A stretch of 64,000 bases of DNA from Streptomyces sp. NBC_00523 (lineage in GTDB: Bacteria; Actinomycetota; Actinomycetes; Streptomycetales; Streptomycetaceae), in NCBI RefSeq assembly GCF_036346615.1, contig NZ_CP107836.1:248001-312000 (forward strand). Reading direction: 5' to 3'. This document shows positions 26,707-35,874 of the stretch, piece by piece (position 1 is the stretch's first letter; every line of letters begins with the position of its first letter). Both the position numbers and the translations under genes were made by a program. Under the pieces are notes generated by a model. It was not told where the DNA came from. It was given only the letters and a program-made list of their open reading frames with translations, and searched no databases.

Positions 26707-27433
26707 AGGTGCATTGATCACGAGCGTTGTTGACACTGGTCTGGTCTTGGACATGGCGACGACCTCCGGTGTGGTGGGAGCTGTCCAGGAACTCACCGCG
26801 CGGAGGTCTTCGTGCCCCACCGTAATGCCCGGCTGACCGTCTTCGGTAGGAGAAGAATGCTGGTCGACCGCGTGTACTCAGGGCGTCCGGTCACTCATGT
26901 GGCGGCCGAGATGGGTATCTCCCGCGCCACGGCCCACAAGTGGATACGCCGGTGGCAGGCCGAGTGCCAGGCGGGTCTGTACGACCGGTCGAGCCGGCCT
27001 CGCACGACGCCGCACCGGACTGCGGCCGCGATGGAAGACCGGGTCTGCCACCTGCGGCGAAGCCGCAAGCTCGGACCGGCCCGGATCGGGGCGGTCCTGA
27101 CGTGAAGAAGCCCGGCCGGATCCCCGACGGCGGCGGCCACAAGACCAACGGCCGCAAGGCCGGCCGCCCGGTCCACAGCATGGGCTTCGACTACGTCCAT
27201 TCCGCCGTCGACGACCACTCCCGCCTGGGCCACGGCGAAATCCACGCCCACGAGAAGGTCGCCACCTGCGCGGCCTTCCTGACCCGCACGGCCGCCTTCT
27301 TCCGCGACCACTGCATCGACCGCATCGAACGGGTCCTGACGGACAACGCCTGGACCTAGCGCTGCCCCACCGCACTCGAGGGCAAGCCCCCAAATCAGCG
27401 GCGTCAACAACGCTGCGGGTCAATACACCTAGC
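26705..27433. mobile_element. Degenerate IS481-family element B
   Basis: About 0.73 kb. The left end reads CTAGGTGCATTGATCACGAG. The right end, on the other strand, reads CTAGGTGTATTGACCCGCAG. Both run on to CGTTGTTGAC, so the ends pair well. Internal deletions have removed part of the transposase. It is in the opposite orientation to element A, and its right end abuts the 216-bp repeat copy. Confidence 0.8.
26812..27359 (+). pseudogene. IS481-family transposase with internal deletion and frameshift
   Basis: GTG 26812 begins MPHRNARLTVFGRRRMLVDR, followed by the HTH HVAAEMGISRATAHKWIRRW. The frame stops at 27105. The match resumes from 27102 in another frame with GRIPDGGGHKTNGRKAGRP, FDYVHSAVDDHSRLGHGEIH and RIERVLTDNAWT, then stops. 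About 45 residues are missing between the parts, and the C-terminal segment with the catalytic Glu is absent. Confidence 0.85.
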
Positions 27434-27646
27434 GCGTTGGGAGAGGGTGGGTCATGCGGCGGTGGCGATCCTGCCGAGGGGATGCCTGAGGTCACCTGTC
27501 CGGCGGGAGTGGACAGGGTGCGCCGCCGTCACCGCTCGTGGGCGTCGACGAAATGGTTGTCGTGGTCTTCGTGAAGGCGGCTCAGCTCCCGCTCGTTGAT
27601 GGTGGCGAGCTGTGCGAAGTACTCCTCCCGCGGTACGCCCGGCGAG
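27431..27646. repeat. Right copy of the ~216-bp direct repeat
   Basis: Matches 11024-11240 in the same orientation. It begins at the TAG that ends IS481 element B and extends into the 3' part of the intact cupin gene. Confidence 0.92.
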
Positions 27647-28002
27647 AGTGCCATCAGGAGGGTGGCTGGTTCGGCGCGTTCCTTCCGGAGGGCATGGACT
27701 CCGCTCATCGGGGCATGTGCGGTGTCGCCACGCCTCAGTGTTCGCCATGTCTGCCCGTCGAAGTAGTCGATTTCGCCTTCTTCCACGATGAAGGTCTCGC
27801 TGAAGGTCGTGTGAAAGTGCGGGGCAGGTCCCCGGCTGGAGGGCGACATGCGCCACCGGTAGATGCTCACCATTCCCCTGGTCTCCGCCGGACCGGCGAG
27901 GACTTCGACGGTCGATCCGCTGCCGCCCAGGCGAATCATTCGCGTCTGTTGGGCCCGCTCAGGCTCCTGGGAGCGCCGGGCACTCGATTGCGTGTTCGTC
28001 AT
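27529..28002 (-). CDS. Cupin-domain protein
   Basis: 157 residues from ATG 28002 (GGAGAC upstream). A single small cupin barrel: APHFHTTFSETFIVEEGEID (metal-binding H-x-H-x3-4-E motif) and LRRGDTAHAPMSGVHAL (second motif with His). No enzyme subtype can be named. Its 3' third is duplicated at 11123-11240. Divergent from an ArsR-like regulator 66 bp away that probably controls it. Confidence 0.87.
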   Translation of the reverse strand: MTNTQSSARRSQEPERAQQTRMIRLGGSGSTVEVLAGPAETRGMVSIYRWRMSPSSRGPAPHFHTTFSETFIVEEGEIDYFDGQTWRTLRRGDTAHAPMSGVHALRKERAEPATLLMALSPGVPREEYFAQLATINERELSRLHEDHDNHFVDAHER

Positions 28003-28068
28003 GGCCCGAGTCTCCGGGTTTCACGGTTCTGCTCGCGCTCACTTCGGCGGTGGCCTAACAATGCGGGG

Positions 28069-29208
28069 ATGATCCGCTACCGCTTGGGTGCCGGCGCCGC
28101 GAGTGTGCGGTGGGCGATGTCACCGATCCACGAAGTGGTCAGCCTTGCTCAGCTGTTGACCGAACCGCAGCGTCACGCGATGTTCCATCCGTGGCTTCGC
28201 CGTCGCCACCTCCGTCTCTCGCATACGGACCTGCGGGCGCTCACCGTCTTCATGGCCGACGGTGCGTATCGGCCCGACTTCCTCGACCCGTCGCCGATGA
28301 CCAGTGAGCCGAGGTTCGAAGAAGGTATGGATGCCCTCCTCGCCGCACCGACGGACCAGACGTACGCGGAACTGGTGGACGCCATGCGGGGACGTGGAGC
28401 AGACATGGGCCGGCTGCTCAACGACCCCGGGCGGGCCAGGTCCGAGGCCGCCGATGCGCTGCGCCGCCTCTGGAAGACAGTCGTGGAACCGGAGTGGGTG
28501 TCCATGCGGCAGGCTCTGCGTGCCGAGTTACTGGACCGGGCCATCCAGGTCAACCGCGAGGGGCTCCGAGCGGTGCTTCCGCGCCTGCACCCGTCCGCGG
28601 CGTTCGAGTACGACACCGTCACCGTCGAGAAGCCTGTGGACATCGACGTCGACTGCCCTGAGGGGCTCATTCTCGTTCCGTCGCTGTTCATCACCGACCG
28701 GGTGCAGTGCACCACCTCGGACCACTGGGCCCCGGCGATCTACTACCCGGCGTCCGGGCGGTACCTCTGGGCGGCACCTCCCACTCCGAGGTCGCTCGAC
28801 CGTCTTCTGGGCGCCACTCGAGCGAGGATCCTTGCCGCGCTCACCACTCCGCTACAGACGACGGCGGTGGCCGGACTGGTGAACGTCACTCCCCCGACCG
28901 CCAGCGAACACCTGGCAATCCTGCGGGACGCCGGGCTGGTCGAGCGCAGCCGGGCCGGCCGTACGGCCATGTACGAACTCACCGAGGCCGGGCATGCCCT
29001 CCTGGCTGCAGCCTGTTCGCCTGCTTCGGGGTCTCGCGCAGATCCTCCCCACGGCGTGCAGTCCTCCGCCGAGGGCAGGCCGTTGGTGGCGACGTACTCC
29101 AGGACGGCGGCGAACCCGTCGGCGTTCTCTCGCGGGAGCCGGACGCCGAAGGGAAACGGAGCTGGTACCGGTACGGAACGTCTGTGTCGCGGGCCCCTCG
29201 ACGACTGA
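28069..29208 (+). CDS. ArsR/SmtB-type winged-helix regulator with DUF5937-like N-terminal region
   Basis: 379 residues from ATG 28069. The N-terminal ~240 residues form a helical/beta region seen in large actinobacterial ArsR proteins. The winged helix is LLGATRARILAALTTPLQTT, AVAGLVNVTPPTASEHLAIL, RDAGLVERSRAGRTAMYELT. There is no metal-binding C-x-C. The last ~65 residues after HALLAAA are unlike the family and lie antisense to a coding-like fragment, so the original stop has probably been lost and the tail is read-through. Confidence 0.8.
   Translation: MIRYRLGAGAASVRWAMSPIHEVVSLAQLLTEPQRHAMFHPWLRRRHLRLSHTDLRALTVFMADGAYRPDFLDPSPMTSEPRFEEGMDALLAAPTDQTYAELVDAMRGRGADMGRLLNDPGRARSEAADALRRLWKTVVEPEWVSMRQALRAELLDRAIQVNREGLRAVLPRLHPSAAFEYDTVTVEKPVDIDVDCPEGLILVPSLFITDRVQCTTSDHWAPAIYYPASGRYLWAAPPTPRSLDRLLGATRARILAALTTPLQTTAVAGLVNVTPPTASEHLAILRDAGLVERSRAGRTAMYELTEAGHALLAAACSPASGSRADPPHGVQSSAEGRPLVATYSRTAANPSAFSRGSRTPKGNGAGTGTERLCRGPLDD
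29035..29170 (-). pseudogene. Coding-like remnant antisense to the ArsR tail
   Basis: The minus-strand frame reads FPFGVRLPRENADGFAAVLE and YVATNGLPSAEDCTPWG with almost every third base G or C, whereas the plus frame here has poor bias. There is no start; not recognised. Confidence 0.3.
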
Positions 29209-29242
29209 TGACCGGTGTCGGCTTCTGCGGAAGGATGACCGC

Positions 29243-30934
29243 ATGACGCAGATCGACAACCCGCTTCCTCGCCAAGTCGCCGACGCATACGTCACAGCCC
29301 TCATCGAGCTTGACCCGATCACGGGTACGTTCCTCGGCGTGCCGAAGAGTTCCACCCGCTTGCCCGACCTTTCACCGGCCGGCGCGGACGCCCTCGCGGC
29401 GCTCGCGCGTGAGACCCTCGCGCGCCTCACCGAGGCTGAGCGCTTGCCCGGTGCCGACAGCGGGACCGAGCGCCGCTGCGCTCGTCTGCTGCGCGAACGC
29501 CTCACTGCGGAACTCGCGGTTCACTCGGCCGGTGAACACCTGCGGGCCGTAGGCAATATAGCGACGCCACCCCACTTCGTCCGCGACGTCTTCACGGCGA
29601 TGCCGACCGGGACCGAGGAGGACTGGACGGCCGTCGTCGAGCGCCTGCGGGCCGTGCCCCGGGCGCTGGCCGGCTACCGCGAGAGCCTGGCCCTCGGACT
29701 CGAACGCGAGTTGTACGCGGCCCCCCGGCCCACCGCCACCTTCGCCGACCAGCTCGATCAGTGGGTCGACACCGATGGCCAAGGGCGAGGGTGGTTCGAA
29801 GATTTCACAACCGCCGGTCCCGACGCGCTGCGCGGCGAGCTGGGCGAGGCGGCCCGTGCCGCCACCGCCGCCCTCACCGGACTGCGCGACTGGATCCGTG
29901 AGGAATACGAACCCGCCGTCCAAGGCGCCCCGGACACCGTCGGCCGCGAGCGCTACGCCCGCTGGGCCCGTTACTACAACGGCACCGACCTCGACCTCGA
30001 CGAGGCATACGCCTACGGCTGGTCGGAGTTCCATCGTCTGCTCGCCGAGATGCGGACCGAGGCCGAACGTGTCCTGCCAGGCGCGAACACCCCCTGGACA
30101 GCGCTGGCCCGGTTGCGTGAGCAGGGCCGGCACGTCAAGGGCGAGGAGAAGGTCCGTGACTGGCTCCAGGGCCTGATGGACCAGGCGATCAGCGCCCTGG
30201 ACGGCACCCATTTCGAACTCGCCGACCGGGTACGGCGTGTGGAGTCCCGTATCGCGCCGTCCGGAGGCGGCGGCGGACCGTACTACACCCCTCCCTCGGA
30301 GGACTTCTCCCGCCCCGGCCGCACCTGGCTGCCGACCATGGGACAGACCCGCTTCCCCGTATACGACCTGGTGTCGACCTGGTATCACGAGGGCGTCCCG
30401 GGTCACCACCTCCAGCTCGCCCAATGGATACACGTCTCAGAAGACCTCTCCCGCTACCAGGCGACCGTCGGCATGGTCAGCGCCAACATCGAGGGATGGG
30501 CTCTCTACGCCGAGCGCCTGATGGACGAACTGGGATTCCTGAAGGACCCCGAGGAACGGCTCGGCTATCTGGACGCGCAGATGATGCGGGCGGTCCGGGT
30601 GATCGTCGACATCGGCATGCACCTGGAGCTGGAAATCCCGGCCGGCTCCCCGTTCCACCCGGGCGAGCGGTGGACGCCTGACCTCGCCCAGGAGTTCATC
30701 AGCGCGCACAGCAGCCGCCCGGCGGACTACGTGGAGAGCCAGCTCATCCGCTATCTGACAATGCCGGGGCAGGCTATCGGCTACAAGCTCGGGGAACGGG
30801 CCTGGTTGCTCGGCCGGGAAAGAGCCAAAGAGCACCGCGGCGATGCCTTCGACCTGAAAGCCTGGCACATGGCTGCCCTCTCTCAGGGCTCCCTGGGCCT
30901 GGACGACCTGGTCGACGAGCTCTCCCAGCTCTGA
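29243..30934 (+). CDS. DUF885-family metallopeptidase-like protein
   Basis: 563 residues from ATG 29243 (GGAAGGA upstream). Mostly helical, like the M32/angiotensin-converting-enzyme-like fold. The zinc site is YHEGVPGHHLQLAQW (H-E-x3-H variant) with a downstream Glu in NIEGWALYAERLMDELG. Other family motifs: FEDFTTAGPDALRGELGEAA and the late PGQAIGYKLGERAWLLGRER. There is no signal peptide. The family is abundant in Streptomyces; substrates are unknown. Confidence 0.87.
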   Translation: MTQIDNPLPRQVADAYVTALIELDPITGTFLGVPKSSTRLPDLSPAGADALAALARETLARLTEAERLPGADSGTERRCARLLRERLTAELAVHSAGEHLRAVGNIATPPHFVRDVFTAMPTGTEEDWTAVVERLRAVPRALAGYRESLALGLERELYAAPRPTATFADQLDQWVDTDGQGRGWFEDFTTAGPDALRGELGEAARAATAALTGLRDWIREEYEPAVQGAPDTVGRERYARWARYYNGTDLDLDEAYAYGWSEFHRLLAEMRTEAERVLPGANTPWTALARLREQGRHVKGEEKVRDWLQGLMDQAISALDGTHFELADRVRRVESRIAPSGGGGGPYYTPPSEDFSRPGRTWLPTMGQTRFPVYDLVSTWYHEGVPGHHLQLAQWIHVSEDLSRYQATVGMVSANIEGWALYAERLMDELGFLKDPEERLGYLDAQMMRAVRVIVDIGMHLELEIPAGSPFHPGERWTPDLAQEFISAHSSRPADYVESQLIRYLTMPGQAIGYKLGERAWLLGRERAKEHRGDAFDLKAWHMAALSQGSLGLDDLVDELSQL

Positions 30935-31040
30935 CGGGCGGACCAAGGGCGTCCCTTCTGATCATGCTCAGGCCGCATCCCACGTTTGTTCTGGGCGCGA
31001 GGGCGCTGAGGCGGCTTCGTAGTCGCGTCAGTCTGGTGGG

Positions 31041-31062
31041 GTGCCCGCCGTACGGCGGGCAC
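31041..31062. terminator. Bidirectional terminator hairpin
   Basis: GTGCCCGCCGTACGGCGGGCAC, a perfect 22-bp palindrome between the converging stops of the DUF885 gene and the small membrane protein gene. Confidence 0.8.
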
Positions 31063-31068
31063 GTCCGG

Positions 31069-31377
31069 TCAGTTCATCAGGGTGGGCGGGAGGGCGGGCG
31101 GGGGCAGCAGTCGGCTCCTGCGGCGCGACCATACGCGGTGGGACCACCGCACGGCGAAGCAGGCGCCGCCGGTGATGGTTCCGGCGGCGACCGCCATACC
31201 ACTGTGATGCTGGAGGAACTGCCTCACGGCGTCCGTCGCGGCGGCGATCATCACCAGCCACAGGAAGCAGTGCGCGGTCCAGAAGACGATCGCGATCACG
31301 AGGTCGACGCGTCGCATACGGGCGAGCTGCGAGCGCACGTAGCGTGTACTCACCTCGTCGAGGACCACAGTGGACAT
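31069..31377 (-). CDS. Small hypothetical membrane protein
   Basis: 102 residues from ATG 31377 (AAGGAG at 6 nt). Two helices are likely: RVDLVIAIVFWTAHCFLWLV and the more polar GMAVAAGTITGGACFAVRW. Ends in an Arg-rich, Pro-rich tail RRRSRLLPPPALPP. Family not recognised. Confidence 0.6.
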   Translation of the reverse strand: MSTVVLDEVSTRYVRSQLARMRRVDLVIAIVFWTAHCFLWLVMIAAATDAVRQFLQHHSGMAVAAGTITGGACFAVRWSHRVWSRRRSRLLPPPALPPTLMN

Positions 31378-31603
31378 GGCAACTCCTTGTTCAGCGCGCA
31401 CAGGTGGCGGCAGGTGACCGGCCGGGCCGGTGTACCGGGAATCCGGCATGCGCACCGTAGGAGGCCCCAGCGTGGTGGTCTGCCTTTTCCCGGCGGGATG
31501 TTGTTCCTCCGCGCTCTGACCTGCGGTATCGGCCGGGCCAAGCGGGAGCGCTTACCCTTTGTCCCGGGATAAGTCGCCGGGCGCGGCACGGGAGGGGGAA
31601 GCG

Positions 31604-33352
31604 GTGGGCGATCGTTCGCCGGGGCGGCCGGGTCGTCCGTTCAAGGAGCTGGCGCCCCAGCCCGACGCGAAGCCGCATGTGGTGGATTTCCTCCGCAAGC
31701 TGCTCATCGAGTCCGGGCTGCACCAGCAGGACTTGATCGGGCCGCTGGGCATGAGCAGGAACAAGCTGTCCGACCGGTTCAACGGCCGTGGTCTGAACAG
31801 GGCGTTCGTGCTGAAGGTCGTAGAGGTGTGCACCAAGGACCTCGACTCTCACGCCCGGCTCAGGCAGCTCGCCACCGCCGAGCGGCTGTGGGACAGGCCG
31901 TCCCCCGGCCTGGACCCGAGGCTGTCGGCCGACGCCAGGAACACGGTCCTCACCGCGACCGCCGTCATCGCCCGCGCCGAGGCCGGCCGGGCCGAGGCGC
32001 TGCAGGAGTTGGTGGACAAGCAGCGGCAGCTCGACGAGGCCGAAGCGGCGAGGGCGCTGGCCGAGGAGACATTGCGGGCTGCAAGCGCGCTGTCCGCGGT
32101 GCTGGCTGTGTGGGTTGTCATCCTGGCCGACGAAGTGCAGCGCCGACACGTGGACCGCAGCGCCGTCGCCGGCCGTGCCGCTGTGGACCGTGACGAGCTC
32201 GTGCGAGTGGAGACTCTGCTGAACCTGACCGTCCGCCAGCACGAGCGCGTGATAAGTGACAAGGAGAAGACCAGCGGTGACTTCGACCGTGCCGCGTCGG
32301 TACTCGCAGGGCTGATCATCACCGCGCGCCGTCTGCGCGAGGAGATCGCGCGGCTACGCGGGGACGAGCCGCCCGGCCCGCCCCCTCACAGTCCCGGCGC
32401 CGGCGCGATCGCCCTGGTTCCCTTCGATGCCACACACGAGTTCACCGCCAACATCGACCAGGCCATCTCCCGCGCGGAGGAGTTCAGCCGCACCATCGGC
32501 CGGCAGGTCCAGCAGGCCGCAGGCGTCCTGGCCGGACTCGACCCGCAGGCGGTCCCCGGCAGCACTGTCCGGCCGCAGACACCCGGTGCGCACCACGACG
32601 GGTATCTGCCCGGATCCTTCCTCTCCCGCCTCGCCCCCGACGACCACGACAACCTGCTGCACCTCGGGCGACCGCACCGCACACAGGAACTCGACGGGCT
32701 GTCCCACCGGCAAGGTGTGGTCCTGGTGCTGTCCGGCACGCTGCTGCGGAAGATCCGCACCTTCGCCGGGTCGTTCAACGTCGGCGTGTGCAACGCCGGC
32801 GACGTCGTGGGCGACGCCTACGCGCTGACGGGCAGGCTCAGCAACGAGTACATCGCGTACTGGAGCAACGGCGACACCGTCGTCGTCCCCCACCAGGAGT
32901 TCGCCCGTTACATCAACGACCGGCCCTCGGCCGTACGCGCGCTGCTCGCCTCGACCGCGCACACCAGTGCCGAGCAGAGCAGGCGCACGGGCAGGGGACC
33001 ACGCGCCACACTCATCAGAGCTCTCGTCCGTCTCGCGGAGTCCCACAGCGCCACGCTGACCGGCCCCATCACCCTGGCCGTCTCCGAGGGAACCTTTCAC
33101 GAGCTCGTGCCGCAGGGCCGGGAACGGCTCAACGCCCTGGCCGACGAGGGCCTCATCCGCATCACAGACGATGACCAGATGATCATCCCCGATCTGCGCG
33201 CCCTGCGGCTCGGGCTTCCGGCAGCCGACGGGGAACCGCCTGTCGCAGACTCCGAAGACGCCGGCACGAGCCAGCACGGTCAGCAGAATCAGCAACCGGG
33301 CGCAGTCCAAGCCCAGACCAACCACTCCTCCACCCCGCACACGCAGGGATGA
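31604..33352 (+). CDS. Three-part regulator: HTH, coiled coil, CRP/FNR-like domain
   Basis: 582 residues from GTG 31604, preceded by GGGAGGGG; the open frame extends to TTG 31559 without a site. The N-terminal helix-turn-helix of actinobacterial XRE-like type reads VVDFLRKLLIESGLHQQDLI, GPLGMSRNKLSDRFNGRGLN. Long helical heptads follow (AEALQELVDKQRQLDEAEAA and later RERVISDKEKTS-like stretches) around a hydrophobic segment ALSAVLAVWVVIL. A cyclic-nucleotide-like beta roll follows (VVLVLSGTLLRKI, NAGDVVGDAYALTGRLS), then a Crp-type winged helix (AVSEGTFHELVPQGRERLNA). Ends in a Gln/Pro-rich tail. Two DNA-binding domains in one chain is unusual. Confidence 0.8.
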   Translation: MGDRSPGRPGRPFKELAPQPDAKPHVVDFLRKLLIESGLHQQDLIGPLGMSRNKLSDRFNGRGLNRAFVLKVVEVCTKDLDSHARLRQLATAERLWDRPSPGLDPRLSADARNTVLTATAVIARAEAGRAEALQELVDKQRQLDEAEAARALAEETLRAASALSAVLAVWVVILADEVQRRHVDRSAVAGRAAVDRDELVRVETLLNLTVRQHERVISDKEKTSGDFDRAASVLAGLIITARRLREEIARLRGDEPPGPPPHSPGAGAIALVPFDATHEFTANIDQAISRAEEFSRTIGRQVQQAAGVLAGLDPQAVPGSTVRPQTPGAHHDGYLPGSFLSRLAPDDHDNLLHLGRPHRTQELDGLSHRQGVVLVLSGTLLRKIRTFAGSFNVGVCNAGDVVGDAYALTGRLSNEYIAYWSNGDTVVVPHQEFARYINDRPSAVRALLASTAHTSAEQSRRTGRGPRATLIRALVRLAESHSATLTGPITLAVSEGTFHELVPQGRERLNALADEGLIRITDDDQMIIPDLRALRLGLPAADGEPPVADSEDAGTSQHGQQNQQPGAVQAQTNHSSTPHTQG

Positions 33353-33412
33353 CGCCTACCCGTGTCTGCTATGGGCGCCGCCTTCGATCGGATCGGTCGG
33401 ACCGGGCCGGGT

Positions 33413-34360
33413 TCAGTGCGCGGCCAGCAGTTCTCCGTACCAGTCGAGTGTGGCGTCGACCGTGGCCGGCATCGGGTTCGGGGTGAGGCTGTACGCCTTC
33501 TCGATGGCCGTGGAGTCGACGATCTGCGCCTCCGTGTGCTGGTAGAACATCTCGGCGTACTCCGCCATGAACACCTCGTCGAACGGGCCGAACGGGCGCG
33601 GCTCGGCTATGACGGTGAGGTTCAGGGGGCGGCCGATGCGCTGGGCCACCAGGTCCATGATCTGGCGGGTGGTGAGCGCGGGTGCCGTGGGCAGGTGCCA
33701 GACGCGGCCGTCGCCGTCCGGGTTCTCGCCGAGCGTCGCCAGGCCCGCCGCCACGTCTCCGATGTACGTGTAGCTGTGCGGCAGCTCGATGTCGCCGAGT
33801 ACCGGCACCTCTCCCCCGGTCAGCGCGGCCGGGAACACCGCGCCGCCGAGCGTGGAGTTGAGGACTCCGGGGCCGACGAAGTCGGCGGACCGGCCCAGCA
33901 CGACGCGTAGCCGTCCCTCGTCGTGGGCGGCGAGGTAGCGGGCGTCGAGCTCCGCGCGCATGCGGCCCTTGCGGGAGGTCGCGTTCCAGGGGGTTTCCTC
34001 GGTCATCACCGCGCCGTGCGTCTCGCCGTACGGGTAGAGCGTGTCGAGGACGACGAGGCGCGCGCCGGCCGTCTCGGCCGCCGCGAGGACGGACTGCTGG
34101 ATGCGCGGCATGACCTCGACCTGGAGGTGATAGCCGACGTTCAGGCAGTGGTAGGCGACCGCCGCTCCGTCGAGGGCGGCCCGCGCGCCTTCCGCGGTCG
34201 ACGCGTCGGCGGCGAACCGCTGAACTCCGTCCGGGGCGCCGCCGTCGCCGCTCCGGTCCACCAGTCGGACCTGGTGGCCCCGGCCGGCCAGCTCTGCGGC
34301 GAGTGCGGTGCCGGCGGGGCCGGCGCCGAGGACTACGTGGAGATCACGTGTTGTGGTCAT
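33413..34360 (-). CDS. NAD(P)-dependent epimerase/dehydratase-type SDR
   Basis: 315 residues from ATG 34360. N-terminal Rossmann motif VLGAGPAGTALAAELAGRGH, DSRSG-like strand end, then AVAYHCLNVGYHLQVEVMP. The Tyr-Gly of TLYPYGETHG sits where extended SDRs bear Y-x3-K, but the Lys is not present, so it is an atypical member. HSYTYIGDVAAGLATLGENP is a clear extended-SDR feature. It diverges from a TetR gene with a long palindrome between and is probably substrate-induced. Confidence 0.87.
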   Translation of the reverse strand: MTTTRDLHVVLGAGPAGTALAAELAGRGHQVRLVDRSGDGGAPDGVQRFAADASTAEGARAALDGAAVAYHCLNVGYHLQVEVMPRIQQSVLAAAETAGARLVVLDTLYPYGETHGAVMTEETPWNATSRKGRMRAELDARYLAAHDEGRLRVVLGRSADFVGPGVLNSTLGGAVFPAALTGGEVPVLGDIELPHSYTYIGDVAAGLATLGENPDGDGRVWHLPTAPALTTRQIMDLVAQRIGRPLNLTVIAEPRPFGPFDEVFMAEYAEMFYQHTEAQIVDSTAIEKAYSLTPNPMPATVDATLDWYGELLAAH

Positions 34361-34414
34361 GAGGGCTCCCGAAGTAAGTGAGAGTGACTGTGCATTGCTT
34401 TAGTTATGGACTGT

Positions 34415-34443
34415 AACTCTTGCAATGGTCCATCGCAAGAGTT
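34415..34443. promoter_or_regulatory. TetR operator between epimerase and TetR genes
   Basis: AACTCTTGC (34415-34423) and GCAAGAGTT (34435-34443) are perfect inverted 9-mers with an 11-bp spacer, in an AT-rich divergent promoter region. Confidence 0.8.
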
Positions 34444-34493
34444 CTTGTTAGACTCCGTAACGGAAGTGAGTGTGCCTAGCGAGAGGGCCGAGA

Positions 34494-35213
34494 ATGGCGG
34501 AGACGCAGCAGGGGCCGCGGGCCAGGTACCGGGAGCAGACCCGGGCGGAGATCAAGGAAGTGGCGCTGCGCCAGCTCGCGGAGGGTGGTGCGGCGGCGCT
34601 CGCGCTCACACGCATCGCCAAGGCGCTGGGGCTCTCGGGGCCCGCCCTCTACCGCTACTTCGCCAATCGCGACGACCTGCTGAGCGCCCTGATCAGAGAC
34701 GCGTACGACGACGCCGCAACGGCCATCGGCGAGGCGGCGGCCACGGCGCGCGACCGGAGCCCGCGCGAGCGGCTGCGCGTACTGGCCGGGGCCTACCGCG
34801 CCTGGGCCGTCTCCGAGCCGCACCGCTATCTGCTGATCCAGGGCTCTCCGGTACCGGGGTATGTGGCCCCGGACGACACCCTGGAGCGCGCGCGTGCCGC
34901 GCTCGGACCGTTCCTGCCGGTCTTCGCAGGCGGTTCCCCGGGGGCCGACGCGGCCTCGATGGTGGACCGGATGGCGGCGTGGCTGGAGACGGACGCCGGT
35001 GTGGGGTCCTGGGTGGCGGAGTACGCGCCCGACGCCGCGGGGGACGTCAGGGCTTCCGCCGTTGCGCTGGCCGGTGCGGTGCTGGTGTGGGCGCAGTTGC
35101 ACGGGGCGGTGGGCCTGGAGGTGGCGGGGCAGTTCGCCGGCATGGGGCACGACGGGGAGTCCCTGCTCGCGGCCCAGAACGGCATGCTGGCGGACGCCTT
35201 CGGGCTGGAGTAG
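34494..35213 (+). CDS. TetR/AcrR-family repressor (WHG-domain type)
   Basis: 239 residues from ATG 34494 (GAGAGGG upstream). HTH: EIKEVALRQLAEGGAAALAL, TRIAKALGLSGPALYRYFAN. The C-terminal domain (LRVLAGAYRAWAVSEPHRYL, LIQGSPVPGY) is of the TetR_C_13/WHG group. It probably represses itself and the divergent epimerase. Confidence 0.9.
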   Translation: MAETQQGPRARYREQTRAEIKEVALRQLAEGGAAALALTRIAKALGLSGPALYRYFANRDDLLSALIRDAYDDAATAIGEAAATARDRSPRERLRVLAGAYRAWAVSEPHRYLLIQGSPVPGYVAPDDTLERARAALGPFLPVFAGGSPGADAASMVDRMAAWLETDAGVGSWVAEYAPDAAGDVRASAVALAGAVLVWAQLHGAVGLEVAGQFAGMGHDGESLLAAQNGMLADAFGLE

Positions 35214-35369
35214 GCGCTGGGGCCCGGGGGTGCGGGCCCGTCGGCCGTTGCGGGCTCCGGTCGTGCGGGGCGGGCGGTCGGCCGGGCGATCGATGAGTTC
35301 TGGGGCGCGCAGGAGTTATCACCGTACGGCCGCTCACAGGCTGACGCCCTCGTACCCGAAGGAAGCAGC

Positions 35370-35867
35370 ATGGCAAAGCTCATCTATTCGATGGTCACCT
35401 CGCTCGACGGCTACGCCGAGGCGGAGGGCGGCCCCGGCACGGGGGCCGACGACCCGGAGGTGCACACCTTCATCAACGACCTCTTCCGCCCCGTCGGCAC
35501 GTACCTCTACGGCCGACGGATGTACGAGACGATGGTCTACTGGGAAACCGCGCACACCGAGCCCGACCAGCCACCGCACATCCTGCAATACGCCCGCGAC
35601 TGGCAGGCCGCGCATTAGATCGTGTACTCCTCGACCCTTGAGTCCGTGTCCAGCGCGAAGACCCGGATCGAGCGGACCTTCGACCCGAAGGCGGTACGTG
35701 ATCTCAAGGCCGTGGCCGATCACGACCTCACCGTCGACGGCCCGAACCTCGCGGCCCAGGCGATCAAGGCCGGACTGGTGGACGAGTACCACCTGTTCAT
35801 CACCACGAGCGTGGTCGGCGGCGGAAAGCGGTTCTTCCCCGACGGCGTACGCCTCGATCACAGGTAG
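35370..35867 (+). pseudogene. Dihydrofolate-reductase-like (RibD-C) protein with in-frame stop
   Basis: ATG 35370 begins MAKLIYSMVTSLDGYAEAEG, with LYGRRMYETMVYWET. A TAG at 35616-35618 replaces what should be a sense codon, after which the same frame continues IVYSSTLESVSSAKTRIERT, LVDEYHLFITTSVVGGGKRF. The frame then ends early at 35867 after VRLDHR, losing the last ~25 residues. So it carries one nonsense change and a truncated 3' end next to another gene fragment. Confidence 0.85.
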
Positions 35868-35874
35868 AGCGGTC

